A stretch of 20,599 nt of DNA from assembly GCA_964616405.1 (NCBI GenBank), contig CAZTRE010000020.1, positions 1 through 20,599 of the forward strand, written 5' to 3'. The position numbers and the translations under genes are program-made. This DNA is from JAEDES01 sp964616405 (GTDB lineage: Bacteria; Bacillota_I; Bacilli_A; RF39; UBA660). Below the pieces are notes generated by a model. It did not search any database, was not told the origin of the DNA, and saw only the letters and a program-made list of their open reading frames with translations. Of this stretch, positions 7,859 through 15,685 are shown one piece after another (within the stretch, counting starts at the first letter, position 1; each line of letters begins with the position of its first letter).

Positions 7859-8494
7859 TTACTTATTTTTTATTACTACTAAGCTTCGATGACTGTTTTC
7901 TTTTGGTAAAATAAACTTATTAATTGTTACTAATTTATATTTTTTATTTATCTTGTTTATTACCTCTTTAGTTAATTCTTCTTCTATATTTCCTTTCATT
8001 GCAATAAATATCCCATCTTTTTTTACCATATGCATAGTAAAATTTAGTAACTTTTCAATATTAGCCACGGCTCTTGCTGTTACCACATCAAACTCTCCAG
8101 CAAAATCCTCACCTCTAGAATGATAAGCTTGTATATCTTGTAATTCCAATTCTTTAATTATGCTATTTAAATAATTTACTCTTTTTAATAGTGAATCAAC
8201 AAGAGTGATTTTTAAATTAGGATAAATTATTTTTAAGACAATTCCTGGAAAACCTGCGCCTGTTCCTACATCACACAAAGTCTCTTTTTCAGCTAAGTTT
8301 ACTTCTTTTACAATGGTCAAACTATCATAAAAATGCTTTAAATAGACGTCTTTCTCTTTAGTTATTCTAGTCAAATTTATTTTTTCATTCCACGCAATTA
8401 AAAGTTTATAAAACTTATCTAGTTGGTTTAATTGTTTAGTGGAAATTTTTATATTTAATTCTTCTAAGGCTTTTTCAAATTCTTGTTTATTCAT
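7859..8494 (-). CDS. rsmG: 16S rRNA m7G527 methyltransferase RsmG (GidB)
   Basis: About 211 aa, the normal RsmG size. It methylates N7 of G527 in 16S rRNA using S-adenosylmethionine. The SAM-binding glycine-rich motif CDVGTGAGFPG is at about 74-84, followed by LVDSLLKRV and the VTARAVA block typical of the family. The ATG at 8492-8494 lies within the end of mnmG (8-nt overlap). An in-frame GTG two codons earlier is possible, and neither start has a strong Shine-Dalgarno sequence, which fits coupled translation from mnmG. It is the last gene of mnmE-mnmG-rsmG. Confidence 0.95.
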   Translation of the reverse strand: MNKQEFEKALEELNIKISTKQLNQLDKFYKLLIAWNEKINLTRITKEKDVYLKHFYDSLTIVKEVNLAEKETLCDVGTGAGFPGIVLKIIYPNLKITLVDSLLKRVNYLNSIIKELELQDIQAYHSRGEDFAGEFDVVTARAVANIEKLLNFTMHMVKKDGIFIAMKGNIEEELTKEVINKINKKYKLVTINKFILPKENSHRSLVVIKNK

Positions 8495-10349
8495 TTGCAC
8501 CGTTCTTTCTTAAATAGACCATTAATATTGAAATATCAGCTGGATTTACTCCGCTAATGCGGGATGCTTGACCTAAAGTGATGGGATTAATTTCCGCAAG
8601 TTTTTGACGGGCTTCGCTGGCTAAGTTAGGAATTTTTGAATAATCAATTGAAGATGGAATTTTTTTAGATTCCAACGATATCATTTTATCAGCTTCTTTT
8701 AATGACTTCTTTATATATCCTTCATACTTTGTATTAATTTCTACTTGTTCTTTAACTTCTTTATCATATGGAATTTTAATAAAGTGTTCTAGATGTTGGA
8801 ATGTTATTTCTGGTCGCTTTAAAAATTCATAAAGTGATATTCCATCTTTTAGTGGAGTTGTCCCAATTGTAGCAAGATAGTCGTTAGTGGATTTCTTAGG
8901 GGTTATTCGAGTTTCTTTTAATAAAGTAAAGACCGCTTCAATATCCTGCCTTTTTCTTTTAAACGCAGCATATTTTTCTTCTGAAATTAGGCCAACTTGA
9001 TAACCATAATCTCTTAATCTTAAATCAGCGTTATCATTTCTTAATAAGAGACGATATTCTGCGCGTGATGTAAGCAAACGATAAGGATCTTTTACGCCTT
9101 TTGTTACTAAATCATCTATTAATACACCAATATATGATTCATTTCTTTTAAGAATTAGAGGATCATGTCCCTCTAATTTTAAAGCAGCATTAATCCCAGC
9201 AATTAGTCCTTGACCGGCAGCTTCTTCATAGCCACTAGTACCATTTATTTGCCCTGCTGTATATAGATTTTCAATTAGTTTTGTTTCTAATGATGGTTTT
9301 AGTTGTCTTGAATCTATTGCATCATATTCTATTGCATAGGCATATTTTAATATCTGTGCATGTTCCAAGCCTGGTAAACTATGAATCATTTCTTCTTGAA
9401 CGGCATGAGGCATACTTGTTGAAAAACCTTGTACATAAATATCATCGTAATGAATACTTTCTGGTTCTAGAAATAATTGATGGCGCTCTTTTTCACCAAA
9501 TCTTACTATTTTATCTTCAATTGATGGACAATATCTTGGCCCTACCCCTTCAACGTAACCGCCATACATGCTTGATTCATTTAAGTGTTTTCTAATAATA
9601 TCATGGGTCTTTTCCGTTGTATAGATTAAGTGACAAGGCACTTGGTTTTTTACGTCATAATATACTTTATTGTCAAATGAAAAGGTTCTTACTACGTCGT
9701 CACCTTGTTCTAACGAAGCTTTTGAGTAATCAATAGAATTTTTAGCTATTCTAGGAGGTGTTCCTGTTTTTAATCGTAAAATTTTGAAACCTAATTCCTT
9801 TAGATGGTTGCTTAAAAATTTAGATTCTTTTTCTCCATGAGGACCCCCAGGAGTTTTATCTGCTCCTGTTAAAATAACACTTCTTAAATAAGTTCCGGTT
9901 GTTAAAATTACTGCTTTAGCAGATATTTTCGTTGAATCAGCAAGTTCTACTCCCTGAATCTTATTATTTTCAACTATTAACTTTTCAACCATTGCTTCTT
10001 TAATTGTCAAGTTTTCTGTAGAATTTAAGGTATTTAACATTTCTTTTGGATAAGTTATTTTATCAGCCTGAACTCTTAAAGCTTGAACTGCTGGCCCTTT
10101 TTTTGTATTTAACATTTTAATTTGAATAAGCCCTTTATCAGCATTACGAGCCATTTCTCCACCTAGAGCATCTATTTCCCTTACTACAATTCCTTTAGCT
10201 GGTCCACCAATCGATGGATTACATGGCATATCTGCAATATTTTTTATATTTCCTGTAATTAGAAGAGTCTTATGACCTTTTCTTGCTGATGCAAGTGCAG
10301 CTTCACAACCAGCATGTCCTCCTCCTACAACAATTATTTCATATTCCAT
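8487..10349 (-). CDS. mnmG: tRNA U34 carboxymethylaminomethyl-modification enzyme MnmG (GidA)
   Basis: 620 aa, full length for MnmG. It is an FAD-dependent enzyme that with MnmE makes cmnm5U at the wobble position of certain tRNAs. The dinucleotide fold is GGGHAG at 9-14; NPSIGGPAKG lies near residue 50, and the C-terminal half carries TAGQINGTSGYEEAAGQG, a hallmark block. The ATG at 10347-10349 is preferred over an in-frame GTG three codons upstream: AGGAAG is 8 nt from the ATG, but the GTG overlaps the ribosome site. mnmE ends 12 nt upstream, so the two partner subunits are co-transcribed. Confidence 0.97.
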   Translation of the reverse strand: MEYEIIVVGGGHAGCEAALASARKGHKTLLITGNIKNIADMPCNPSIGGPAKGIVVREIDALGGEMARNADKGLIQIKMLNTKKGPAVQALRVQADKITYPKEMLNTLNSTENLTIKEAMVEKLIVENNKIQGVELADSTKISAKAVILTTGTYLRSVILTGADKTPGGPHGEKESKFLSNHLKELGFKILRLKTGTPPRIAKNSIDYSKASLEQGDDVVRTFSFDNKVYYDVKNQVPCHLIYTTEKTHDIIRKHLNESSMYGGYVEGVGPRYCPSIEDKIVRFGEKERHQLFLEPESIHYDDIYVQGFSTSMPHAVQEEMIHSLPGLEHAQILKYAYAIEYDAIDSRQLKPSLETKLIENLYTAGQINGTSGYEEAAGQGLIAGINAALKLEGHDPLILKRNESYIGVLIDDLVTKGVKDPYRLLTSRAEYRLLLRNDNADLRLRDYGYQVGLISEEKYAAFKRKRQDIEAVFTLLKETRITPKKSTNDYLATIGTTPLKDGISLYEFLKRPEITFQHLEHFIKIPYDKEVKEQVEINTKYEGYIKKSLKEADKMISLESKKIPSSIDYSKIPNLASEARQKLAEINPITLGQASRISGVNPADISILMVYLRKNGANE

Positions 10350-10361
10350 TTTTTTCACTTC

Positions 10362-11714
10362 CTATTTTCCTACACAAAAATTTTCAAATAAATTATCTAT
10401 TATTTCATCATTATACGTTGCGCCTATTATTTCACCTAATGTATCAAAACAATCTTTTAGGTCAATTTCAACCATATCTATTGGTTGGTTTGTATTAATT
10501 GCTGCTTCTGCATCCAATAAATTTTTATATGCTTGCTTGGCTAAAGAGATTTGTCTACTATTAGTTAAATATGTATAGTCCTTGGTGGCAATCTTCTCTA
10601 GGTTGAATAACTCTTTTATTTTGTTTTTTAATGAGGTTATTCCATCTAAATCTTTTGTATTGGTTTCAACTATATTATTAATATTTTTAGGTAAATTAAC
10701 ATTTTTATCTAAATCATTTTTATTTAATACTACGATTCGTGTTTTTGAAGAAGTTTTTTCAAGGATTGTTTTATCTTCATCAGTTAGTTTTTCATTACTA
10801 TTTAAAACTACAATTACTAAATCTGCCTCGTCTATCATTGATAAACTTTTTTCTACTCCTATTTTTTCAACAACATCATCGGTATTTCTAATACCCGCTG
10901 TATCAATAATATTTAGAAGTACTCCATCAAGATATATTTCTCCTTCAACAATATCTCTTGTAGTTCCTGCAATGTCTGTAACAATTGCTTTATCTTGCTC
11001 CAATAATTTATTTAAAATACTACTCTTCCCAACATTTGGTTTCCCTATTATAACTGTTTTGATTCCATTTTTTATTGTTACTGTATTTTCTGATTCTTTT
11101 ACTAATTTTTCTAAATCTTTTTTCATTTTAGAAACTTGAGTTTTTACCTTTTCTATAGTCATAACTTCAATATCATAATACTCTGGATAATCAATATTTA
11201 CCTCAATTGATGATAATAAATGTTTTAATGTATTTCTAAAGTTAACTATTAAAGTTGAGGTTTTTCCATCAATTTGTTGTAAAGCAATCTTTCTTGCTTC
11301 ATCAGATTTACTTTCTATTAAATCCATGACTGCTTCACTCTTGACTAAATCTATTCTGCCGTTTAAAAATGCCCGTTTTGTAAATTCTCCTGGCTCTGCT
11401 AAGCGAGCTCCATTATTTAACATAGTTTGAAGAATTCTATTTGTTGTAATAATTCCTCCATGGCAGTTAATTTCAACTATATCTTCTGCTGTAAAACTTC
11501 GAGGCCCTTTCATTATTGATACAAGAACTTCGTCAATTAATTCATCTTCATCATAAATATGACCATAATTAATGGTATGAGTAGCTACTTTTTGTAAATC
11601 TTTTTCTTTAAAACATTTATTCACTATGGAAATTGCTTCTTTTCCACTAAGTCTTACTATTGAAATTGCTCCTACTCCCATAGTTGTAGAGATTGCTACT
11701 ATTGTATCATTCAT
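10362..11714 (-). CDS. mnmE: tRNA U34 modification GTPase MnmE (TrmE)
   Basis: 450 aa, family length. The N-terminal domain (1 to about 118) is the tetrahydrofolate-binding fold, a helical domain follows, and the inserted G domain has GKPNVGKS (224-231), GTTRDIVEG, DTAGIR and NKND. The C-terminus is CVGK, preserving the essential cysteine of the usual C(I/L/V)GK end. It works as a complex with MnmG on wobble uridines. The ATG has a textbook AGGAGGT. It is the first gene of its unit, after the khpB terminator and with an extended -10 promoter in the gap. Confidence 0.97.
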   Translation of the reverse strand: MNDTIVAISTTMGVGAISIVRLSGKEAISIVNKCFKEKDLQKVATHTINYGHIYDEDELIDEVLVSIMKGPRSFTAEDIVEINCHGGIITTNRILQTMLNNGARLAEPGEFTKRAFLNGRIDLVKSEAVMDLIESKSDEARKIALQQIDGKTSTLIVNFRNTLKHLLSSIEVNIDYPEYYDIEVMTIEKVKTQVSKMKKDLEKLVKESENTVTIKNGIKTVIIGKPNVGKSSILNKLLEQDKAIVTDIAGTTRDIVEGEIYLDGVLLNIIDTAGIRNTDDVVEKIGVEKSLSMIDEADLVIVVLNSNEKLTDEDKTILEKTSSKTRIVVLNKNDLDKNVNLPKNINNIVETNTKDLDGITSLKNKIKELFNLEKIATKDYTYLTNSRQISLAKQAYKNLLDAEAAINTNQPIDMVEIDLKDCFDTLGEIIGATYNDEIIDNLFENFCVGK

Positions 11715-11739
11715 GGTATACCTCCTTTTTTCCTTCCAT

Positions 11740-11748
11740 ATTATAGCA
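11740..11748 (-). promoter_or_regulatory. Extended -10 promoter for mnmE-mnmG-rsmG
   Basis: On the minus strand, TGC followed directly by TATAAT, giving an extended -10. A -35 at the proper distance is only a T-rich stretch that coincides with the T-run of the khpB terminator. This accounts for transcription restarting in the short khpB-mnmE gap. Confidence 0.55.
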
Positions 11749-11761
11749 TACTTATTTAAAT

Positions 11762-11787
11762 AAAAAAAGAAGATTTATTTAATCTTC
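11762..11787 (-). terminator. Terminator after khpB, overlapping its stop
   Basis: A 7-bp stem (GAAGATT at 11769-11775 with AATCTTC at 11781-11787), a 5-nt loop and a run of seven T on the minus strand. The khpB stop codon lies within it. It ends the rpmH-rnpA-yidC-khpB unit. Confidence 0.75.
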
Positions 11788-12393
11788 CTTTGGTTTGATT
11801 ACTACGTAACGATTTGGTTCTTCGCCTTCGCTTTCAGTATATACTCTCTTGTTGTGAGATAAGGCATTATGTACTATTCTTCTTTCATATGAATTCATTG
11901 AATCCATTTTTGCAGCAATTTTTGAATGAGCAACTTCTCTTCCCACTCTTCTTGCTAAAACTTCTAATTGTTTTTCACGTTTTTCTTTATAAGAATTAAT
12001 ATCAATTATAAATTTATATGATTTACCTAACTCTTTATTAATGTGTTGGTTTACGATAATCATTAAGGCTTTAAGATTTTTACCATTTTTTCCTATTAGT
12101 AAGGCATCATTATCGGAATATATTGTATATGTTGGGACAGTTTCTTTGTTTTTTATTTCAACATTTGCTTGGAATCCTAAGTCTTTTAATAACTTAATAA
12201 TATATTCTTTAATATATTTAACTACTTCTCTTTTTTCTATTACTTCTATTTCTACTTTTGAACTTTTGAATAAGCCACCCTTTATGGTTTCTAACTCTTT
12301 AATAATTAAATTATCTTCTACTTCTTGTAAAGCAATAGTTGCGGCTGAAATTGCTTCTTCTTTTGTTTTTCCTTGAAATTTATGCTTTTCCAT
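11779..12393 (-). CDS. khpB: RNA-binding protein KhpB (Jag/EloR)
   Basis: 204 aa with three domains in the usual order. The Jag N-terminal domain (1 to about 50) includes KGGLF. A KH domain has the GxxG loop IGKNGK at 100-105. An R3H domain near the end has RRIVH at 171-175 (RxxxH) and ends RYVVIKP. KhpB binds RNA, pairs with KhpA in Firmicutes and affects cell elongation and division; it is almost always next to yidC. AGGAGT lies in the end of yidC, and the genes overlap by 14 nt. Confidence 0.95.
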   Translation of the reverse strand: MEKHKFQGKTKEEAISAATIALQEVEDNLIIKELETIKGGLFKSSKVEIEVIEKREVVKYIKEYIIKLLKDLGFQANVEIKNKETVPTYTIYSDNDALLIGKNGKNLKALMIIVNQHINKELGKSYKFIIDINSYKEKREKQLEVLARRVGREVAHSKIAAKMDSMNSYERRIVHNALSHNKRVYTESEGEEPNRYVVIKPKED

Positions 12394-13324
12394 TGGCTTC
12401 TTTACTCCTTTTAACTAAAATATTTTGGACAATTGTAAATAAATTAGATGTTGCCCAATAGATTCCTAAGCCTGATGGCATGAATAAAGCTGTTACTATA
12501 ATCATTCCAGACATCATTATTGGCATCATTTTCATACTAGGTTCTTGCATATTTCCTGTTGCATTCATTTTGAATGAATAGAATGTTGTAAAACCTATTA
12601 TTAACATTAATATTATGTATACGTAAAAAGTTGATGTTGATAATCCTGCGATTGGAGTTGTTCCAAGTTGTAATCCAATAAATTTATCTTCAAATAAAGC
12701 TGGAGTTCTTTGAACTGCTTCAAAAAATGCTATAAATAATGGTAATTGTAACATTGAAAATAAGCATCCGGACATTGGGTTAATATTATATTTCTTATAG
12801 ATCATTAGAATTTCTTGATTTTGTTTAATCATTGATTCTTGATCTTCCTTACCTTGATATTTTTTTTGAATTCTATTTAACTCTGGCTGAGCTTTTTTTA
12901 TTAATTCTGATTGTAAGGCTGTTTTCTTAGTAACTGGATAAGCTATTAATCTAATTACTAAACTGACTATTATTATTGATATAGCATATTTACCAGTAAA
13001 ACCAAGGATTCTTCCAATTGCTAATAAAACGAATGCTAATGGTTTAACTAAAAAACTTGTCCATAGACCTTCATATTTACCTGAATTTATTTTAAAGTTA
13101 TCACATTTTGGTAATTTCTTTATATCAATATTATTTTTTTCATATGCTTTTATGGTTGATTTATCAGTTGGTTGGCATAAAATATTTTCTGTTAACTTTT
13201 GCTGAGTTACTTCATTCTTAACCGGCTGTTTATTTTCATCTACTAAAACCTTAGTGCATCCTGTTGTTAGCAACAATAGCATTATGATAGTTATTATTTT
13301 TAATTTACTTTTATTTTTCTTCAT
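12380..13324 (-). CDS. yidC: Membrane protein insertase YidC/SpoIIIJ (lipoprotein type)
   Basis: 314 aa. It inserts membrane proteins, alone or with SecYEG. The N-terminus is a lipoprotein signal peptide: Lys-rich start, hydrophobic core and a lipobox LTTGC with Cys23. After an extracytoplasmic stretch of about 60 residues come five membrane segments. The groove arginine of the family is visible at R125 in SLVIRLIAYP. PMSGCLFSMLQLPLFIAFF and the C-terminal GIYWATSNLFTIVQN are typical blocks. The cytoplasmic tail is short. Two further cysteines (C50, C74) lie in the extracytoplasmic region. The start ATG overlaps the end of rnpA by 14 nt, with AAGGAT upstream. Confidence 0.95.
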   Translation of the reverse strand: MKKNKSKLKIITIIMLLLLTTGCTKVLVDENKQPVKNEVTQQKLTENILCQPTDKSTIKAYEKNNIDIKKLPKCDNFKINSGKYEGLWTSFLVKPLAFVLLAIGRILGFTGKYAISIIIVSLVIRLIAYPVTKKTALQSELIKKAQPELNRIQKKYQGKEDQESMIKQNQEILMIYKKYNINPMSGCLFSMLQLPLFIAFFEAVQRTPALFEDKFIGLQLGTTPIAGLSTSTFYVYIILMLIIGFTTFYSFKMNATGNMQEPSMKMMPIMMSGMIIVTALFMPSGLGIYWATSNLFTIVQNILVKRSKEANGKA

Positions 13325-13661
13325 TTTTTATATCCTTTCTTATATTATTCATTAATGTTAAGAAGTCTTGCTCTAAATCTTTATAATCTTTATCTTTGGC
13401 ACTTCCTCTTAATATTATAATATAATCTTGGCTATTTACATATAGTTTTTTGTAATTATCTATAATTGCTCTTAGCTTTCTTTTATGTTTATTACGACTA
13501 ACAGCATTCCCTATTCTCTTTCCTACTGAAATACCAAATCGATCATAGGGACAATTATTGCGTTCATAATAAATTACATAACTTCTATTTTTTCGACAGT
13601 TCCCATTTTTTATTATTCTATCAAAATCATATTTGTTTTTTACAATATATAATTTTCTCAT
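13311..13661 (-). CDS. rnpA: Ribonuclease P protein component
   Basis: 116 aa, the usual size. It is the protein cofactor of the RNase P ribozyme in 5' maturation of tRNA. The protein is very basic, with the signature SVGKRIGNAVSRNKHKRKLR (RNR motif) in the middle. The ATG at 13659-13661 (MRKLYIVK...) is chosen because it is 5 nt from AGGTGA and matches normal family starts; an ATG two codons upstream and a GTG before that overlap the ribosome site. It follows rpmH by about 56 nt, with an attenuator-like hairpin in between. Confidence 0.95.
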   Translation of the reverse strand: MRKLYIVKNKYDFDRIIKNGNCRKNRSYVIYYERNNCPYDRFGISVGKRIGNAVSRNKHKRKLRAIIDNYKKLYVNSQDYIIILRGSAKDKDYKDLEQDFLTLMNNIRKDIKNEEK

Positions 13662-13689
13662 GTTCATCACCTATCTTTATAATAAGACT

Positions 13690-13713
13690 AAAAAACCACT
13701 GATTTGCAGCGGT
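13690..13713 (-). terminator. Attenuator-like hairpin between rpmH and rnpA
   Basis: On the minus strand the RNA forms a 7-bp stem (one G-U pair) with a CAAAU loop: ACCGCUG pairs with CAGUGGU. The stem is followed by six U (13690-13695, the first of which closes the stem). This is terminator-shaped and lies between the stop of rpmH and the ribosome site of rnpA. Partial termination would give more L34 mRNA than rnpA-yidC-khpB mRNA. Confidence 0.65.
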
Positions 13714-13717
13714 ATTC

Positions 13718-13840
13718 TTATTTGCAAAGGCTTTTACGTCCTTTACGACGACGACGATTTAAAATATTTGTTTTTTTACGTGCGAAAAAACCTAATCTTT
13801 TAGCTTTTTTACGGTTGTTTGGTTGATATGTTCTCTTCAT
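13718..13840 (-). CDS. rpmH: 50S ribosomal protein L34
   Basis: A 40-aa, extremely basic protein beginning MKRTYQPNNRKKAKRLGF and ending RRRRKGRKSLCK, which is L34. It is slightly shorter than the 44-residue L34 of B. subtilis, and the central region differs (ARKKTNILN). A strong ribosome site, GGAGGTGGA, precedes the ATG. It is the first gene on the left of the origin, as in most bacteria, and is driven by a consensus promoter 30-60 nt upstream. Confidence 0.97.
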   Translation of the reverse strand: MKRTYQPNNRKKAKRLGFFARKKTNILNRRRRKGRKSLCK

Positions 13841-13870
13841 TTACTCCACCTCCAGACATAAATCTCCATT

Positions 13871-13900
13871 ATTATAATAGTTTTTTTAGGTTTTTGTCAA
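13871..13900 (-). promoter_or_regulatory. Consensus sigma-A promoter of rpmH
   Basis: On the minus strand, a perfect TTGACA (13895-13900), an 18-bp spacer and a perfect TATAAT (13871-13876). The start site is predicted near 13864, leaving a leader of about 24 nt. It is the best match to the sigma-A consensus in the window, as expected for a ribosomal protein gene. Confidence 0.9.
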
Positions 13901-13954
13901 TAAAATGTTTGTTTTTTAATATTTGAATTTTTTATTTAATCAATAACAATTTAG

Positions 13955-13972
13955 TTTTACACAATATCCACA
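13955..13972 (+). promoter_or_regulatory. Tandem DnaA boxes, plus orientation
   Basis: Two abutting 9-mers: TTTTACACA (13955-13963) and ATATCCACA (13964-13972). Against the consensus TTATCCACA the second has one mismatch and the first has two. They point toward the second box pair at 14013-14030. Confidence 0.65.
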
Positions 13973-14001
13973 GGTATGTGGAATACTTATTTTATACCTG
14001 T
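13970..14001. repeat. Inverted repeat between the two DnaA-box pairs
   Basis: ACAGGTAT (13970-13977) and ATACCTGT (13994-14001) are perfect 8-bp inverted arms separated by 16 bases. Allowing one mismatch, the match extends to 10 of 11 positions. The left arm overlaps the end of the ATATCCACA box. The spacer holds a weaker minus-oriented box-like site, TGTGGAATA (13977-13985). Confidence 0.6.
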
Positions 14002-14012
14002 TGAATAAAATC

Positions 14013-14030
14013 TGTGGAAAATGTGGAAAA
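14013..14030 (-). promoter_or_regulatory. Tandem DnaA boxes, minus orientation
   Basis: Two abutting copies of TGTGGAAAA (14013-14021, 14022-14030), which is TTTTCCACA on the minus strand, one mismatch from the DnaA-box consensus. They face the plus-oriented pair at 13955-13972. Confidence 0.75.
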
Positions 14031-14138
14031 CTTTAATTTTCTTATATATATCAACAATTTAATAGTGGAAAACTTTGTGAATTTGATGTTGAAAAATTTT
14101 TTTATCAAAAAATGGTTTCTTTTTTCAACAAATTCAAT

Positions 14139-14155
14139 TATACTAATCGTAGTAT
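14139..14155 (+). promoter_or_regulatory. Possible dnaA promoter -10 within a small dyad
   Basis: TATACT (14139-14144) is a fair -10 about 35 nt before the dnaA start, with no convincing -35. It overlaps a 6-bp inverted repeat, ATACTA/TAGTAT (14140-14145 and 14150-14155). Promoter assignment is tentative. Confidence 0.35.
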
Positions 14156-14179
14156 TTTTCTTGTGGGGGAGATGGTATT

Positions 14180-15553
14180 ATGAATGTAGACATTCTATGG
14201 TCTAACTTTTTAGGACAAATAAAAGAAGAATTAACATCTTTGTCTTATAATACCTGGTTTTCAGAAACGGAATTATACAAGTTAGAAAATGGTAAAGCTT
14301 ATATAATTGTTCCAATGCCAATCCACAAGAAACACTTAATGGATAATTTTTCAACAATAATGGTGGAAAAATTAGCATCAATAACTGGTAGTACTTATGA
14401 ATTAGTCTTATTACTTAAAGAAGAAATTGAAAAAGAAGTAGAAAAATCCACAGTTACTATTGAAAAGGAAAATAATAAGTTAGGTAATAATATTACGATT
14501 CAGTCTAATTTAAAAAACAAGTATACCTTTGAAAATTTTATAGTCGGTAATAGTAATAAATTTGCTCATGCAGCTGCATTATCAGTTGCAGAAAATCCTG
14601 GAAATATGTATAATCCTTTATTTATATATGGAAATAGTGGGCTAGGAAAGACACATTTAATGCATGCTATAGGTAATTATATTAAAGAAAACACTAATAA
14701 AACTGTTTTATATGTTACTAGTGACAATTTTATTCAAGATTTTATTGGAATGACAAAAAAGGATGATAATGGTAATAATTTCAATTATGTTGATTTTTTC
14801 AAAAATAAATATAGAAATATTGATGTATTGATCATTGATGATATTCAGTTTCTTGGAGGGGCAACGCAAACTCAACAAGAATTTTTCCATACTTTCAATA
14901 ATTTATATAATGATAGTAAACAAATAATTGTTTCATCAGATAGATCTCCAGCTGATTTAAAGATGTTGGAAGAACGTCTTAGAACTAGGTTTACCTGGGG
15001 ATTAACAGTAAATATTTATCCACCAGACTTTGCATTACGCACGGAAATTATAAAGAAAAAAATTATTGCTGGCAATTTTGAGAAAGAAATTCCTGAAGAT
15101 GTTATTGAATATATAGCATCAAATATAGGAACAGATGTACGTCAATTAGAGGGGTCTATAACAAGACTTATTGCTTATTCTACTATAATGGGGGGCGCTG
15201 AGATTACATTAGATTTAGCTATTGAAGCGCTGAAAGACTTCATTAGTAAAGGGATGAGTGAGAAGAATGATGTTCATAGAATTCAAAAAATTGTTTCTGA
15301 ATACTTTCAAATATCTGTTGAAGATATTAGAAGTAAGAAGAGAAGCTCTAATATTTCTTTCCCACGACAGATTGCAATGTATTTGTGCAGAGCAATGACG
15401 AATGAATCATTTCCAAAAATTGGAACAGAATTTGGGGGAAAAGATCATTCCACAGTTATGCATTCTGTTGAAAAAATTGAAAATGAGATAAAAGTTAACA
15501 AAGATTTAGCAAATATAATAGAAAAATTAAAGAAAGATATAGGGGTTGTTTAA
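14180..15553 (+). CDS. dnaA: Chromosomal replication initiator DnaA
   Basis: 457 aa, a normal length. It binds DnaA boxes as an ATP-dependent filament and opens the origin. Domain I (1 to about 80) includes NTWF. A short linker follows. The AAA+ domain starts KYTFENFIVGNSN (about 114-126), with Walker A GNSGLGKTH (151-159) and Walker B LIIDDIQFLGG (217-227). Domain IV binds DNA, with FPRQIAMYLCR and GGKDHSTVMH (419-428). GGGGGAGA precedes the ATG. It is the first plus-strand gene after the origin. Box-like sequences also flank the gene, so autoregulation by DnaA is likely. Confidence 0.99.
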   Translation: MNVDILWSNFLGQIKEELTSLSYNTWFSETELYKLENGKAYIIVPMPIHKKHLMDNFSTIMVEKLASITGSTYELVLLLKEEIEKEVEKSTVTIEKENNKLGNNITIQSNLKNKYTFENFIVGNSNKFAHAAALSVAENPGNMYNPLFIYGNSGLGKTHLMHAIGNYIKENTNKTVLYVTSDNFIQDFIGMTKKDDNGNNFNYVDFFKNKYRNIDVLIIDDIQFLGGATQTQQEFFHTFNNLYNDSKQIIVSSDRSPADLKMLEERLRTRFTWGLTVNIYPPDFALRTEIIKKKIIAGNFEKEIPEDVIEYIASNIGTDVRQLEGSITRLIAYSTIMGGAEITLDLAIEALKDFISKGMSEKNDVHRIQKIVSEYFQISVEDIRSKKRSSNISFPRQIAMYLCRAMTNESFPKIGTEFGGKDHSTVMHSVEKIENEIKVNKDLANIIEKLKKDIGVV

Positions 15554-15685
15554 AACTTTTATTAAGTAAGACTTTTTTCCACAAGTAAAAAATTAGTTTT
15601 GCTTTGATAAATAAAGGAAAAATTGAGTTTTTAACTTTTTCCACAGTAATAATAAAAACAATTAAAAGAAAGAAGGAATATTTAT
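15554..15685 (+). promoter_or_regulatory. dnaA-dnaN gap with two DnaA boxes (second origin half)
   Basis: Two exact TTTTCCACA 9-mers in the plus orientation at 15575-15583 and 15637-15645 lie in AT-rich DNA. They are the same variant as the pair at 14013-14030. In B. subtilis the equivalent gap holds boxes and the unwinding region. No terminator is evident, so dnaA-dnaN readthrough is plausible. The dnaN ribosome site AGAAGGAA lies at its end. Confidence 0.7.

Larger units (their letters stand above)
13901..14179. other. oriC: Replication origin region, dnaA-upstream part (oriC)
   Basis: This gene-free stretch lies where transcription diverges: every gene to the left is on the minus strand and every gene to the right on the plus strand. 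It holds two tandem pairs of DnaA-box-like 9-mers, a long inverted repeat and very AT-rich sequence (for example around 14032-14063) that could unwind. One weaker box-like site, AGTGGAAAA, is at 14064-14072. Together with the dnaA-dnaN gap it fits a bipartite Bacillus-type origin. The exact unwinding site cannot be determined from sequence alone. Confidence 0.85.

Noticed and set aside
10350..10358. GTG start three codons upstream in mnmG
   Set aside because: It overlaps the AGGAAGTG ribosome site, which is ideally spaced for the ATG at 10349.
10582..11139. 185-codon plus-strand open frame inside mnmE
   Set aside because: It is a mirror of the strong mnmE coding frame. Its product has low-complexity hydrophobic composition, there is no ribosome site, and no family is recognisable.
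14014..14205. 63-codon plus-strand open frame running through the origin into dnaA
   Set aside because: It covers the DnaA boxes and AT-rich DNA, is out of frame with dnaA, has no ribosome site, and its composition reflects A/T content only.
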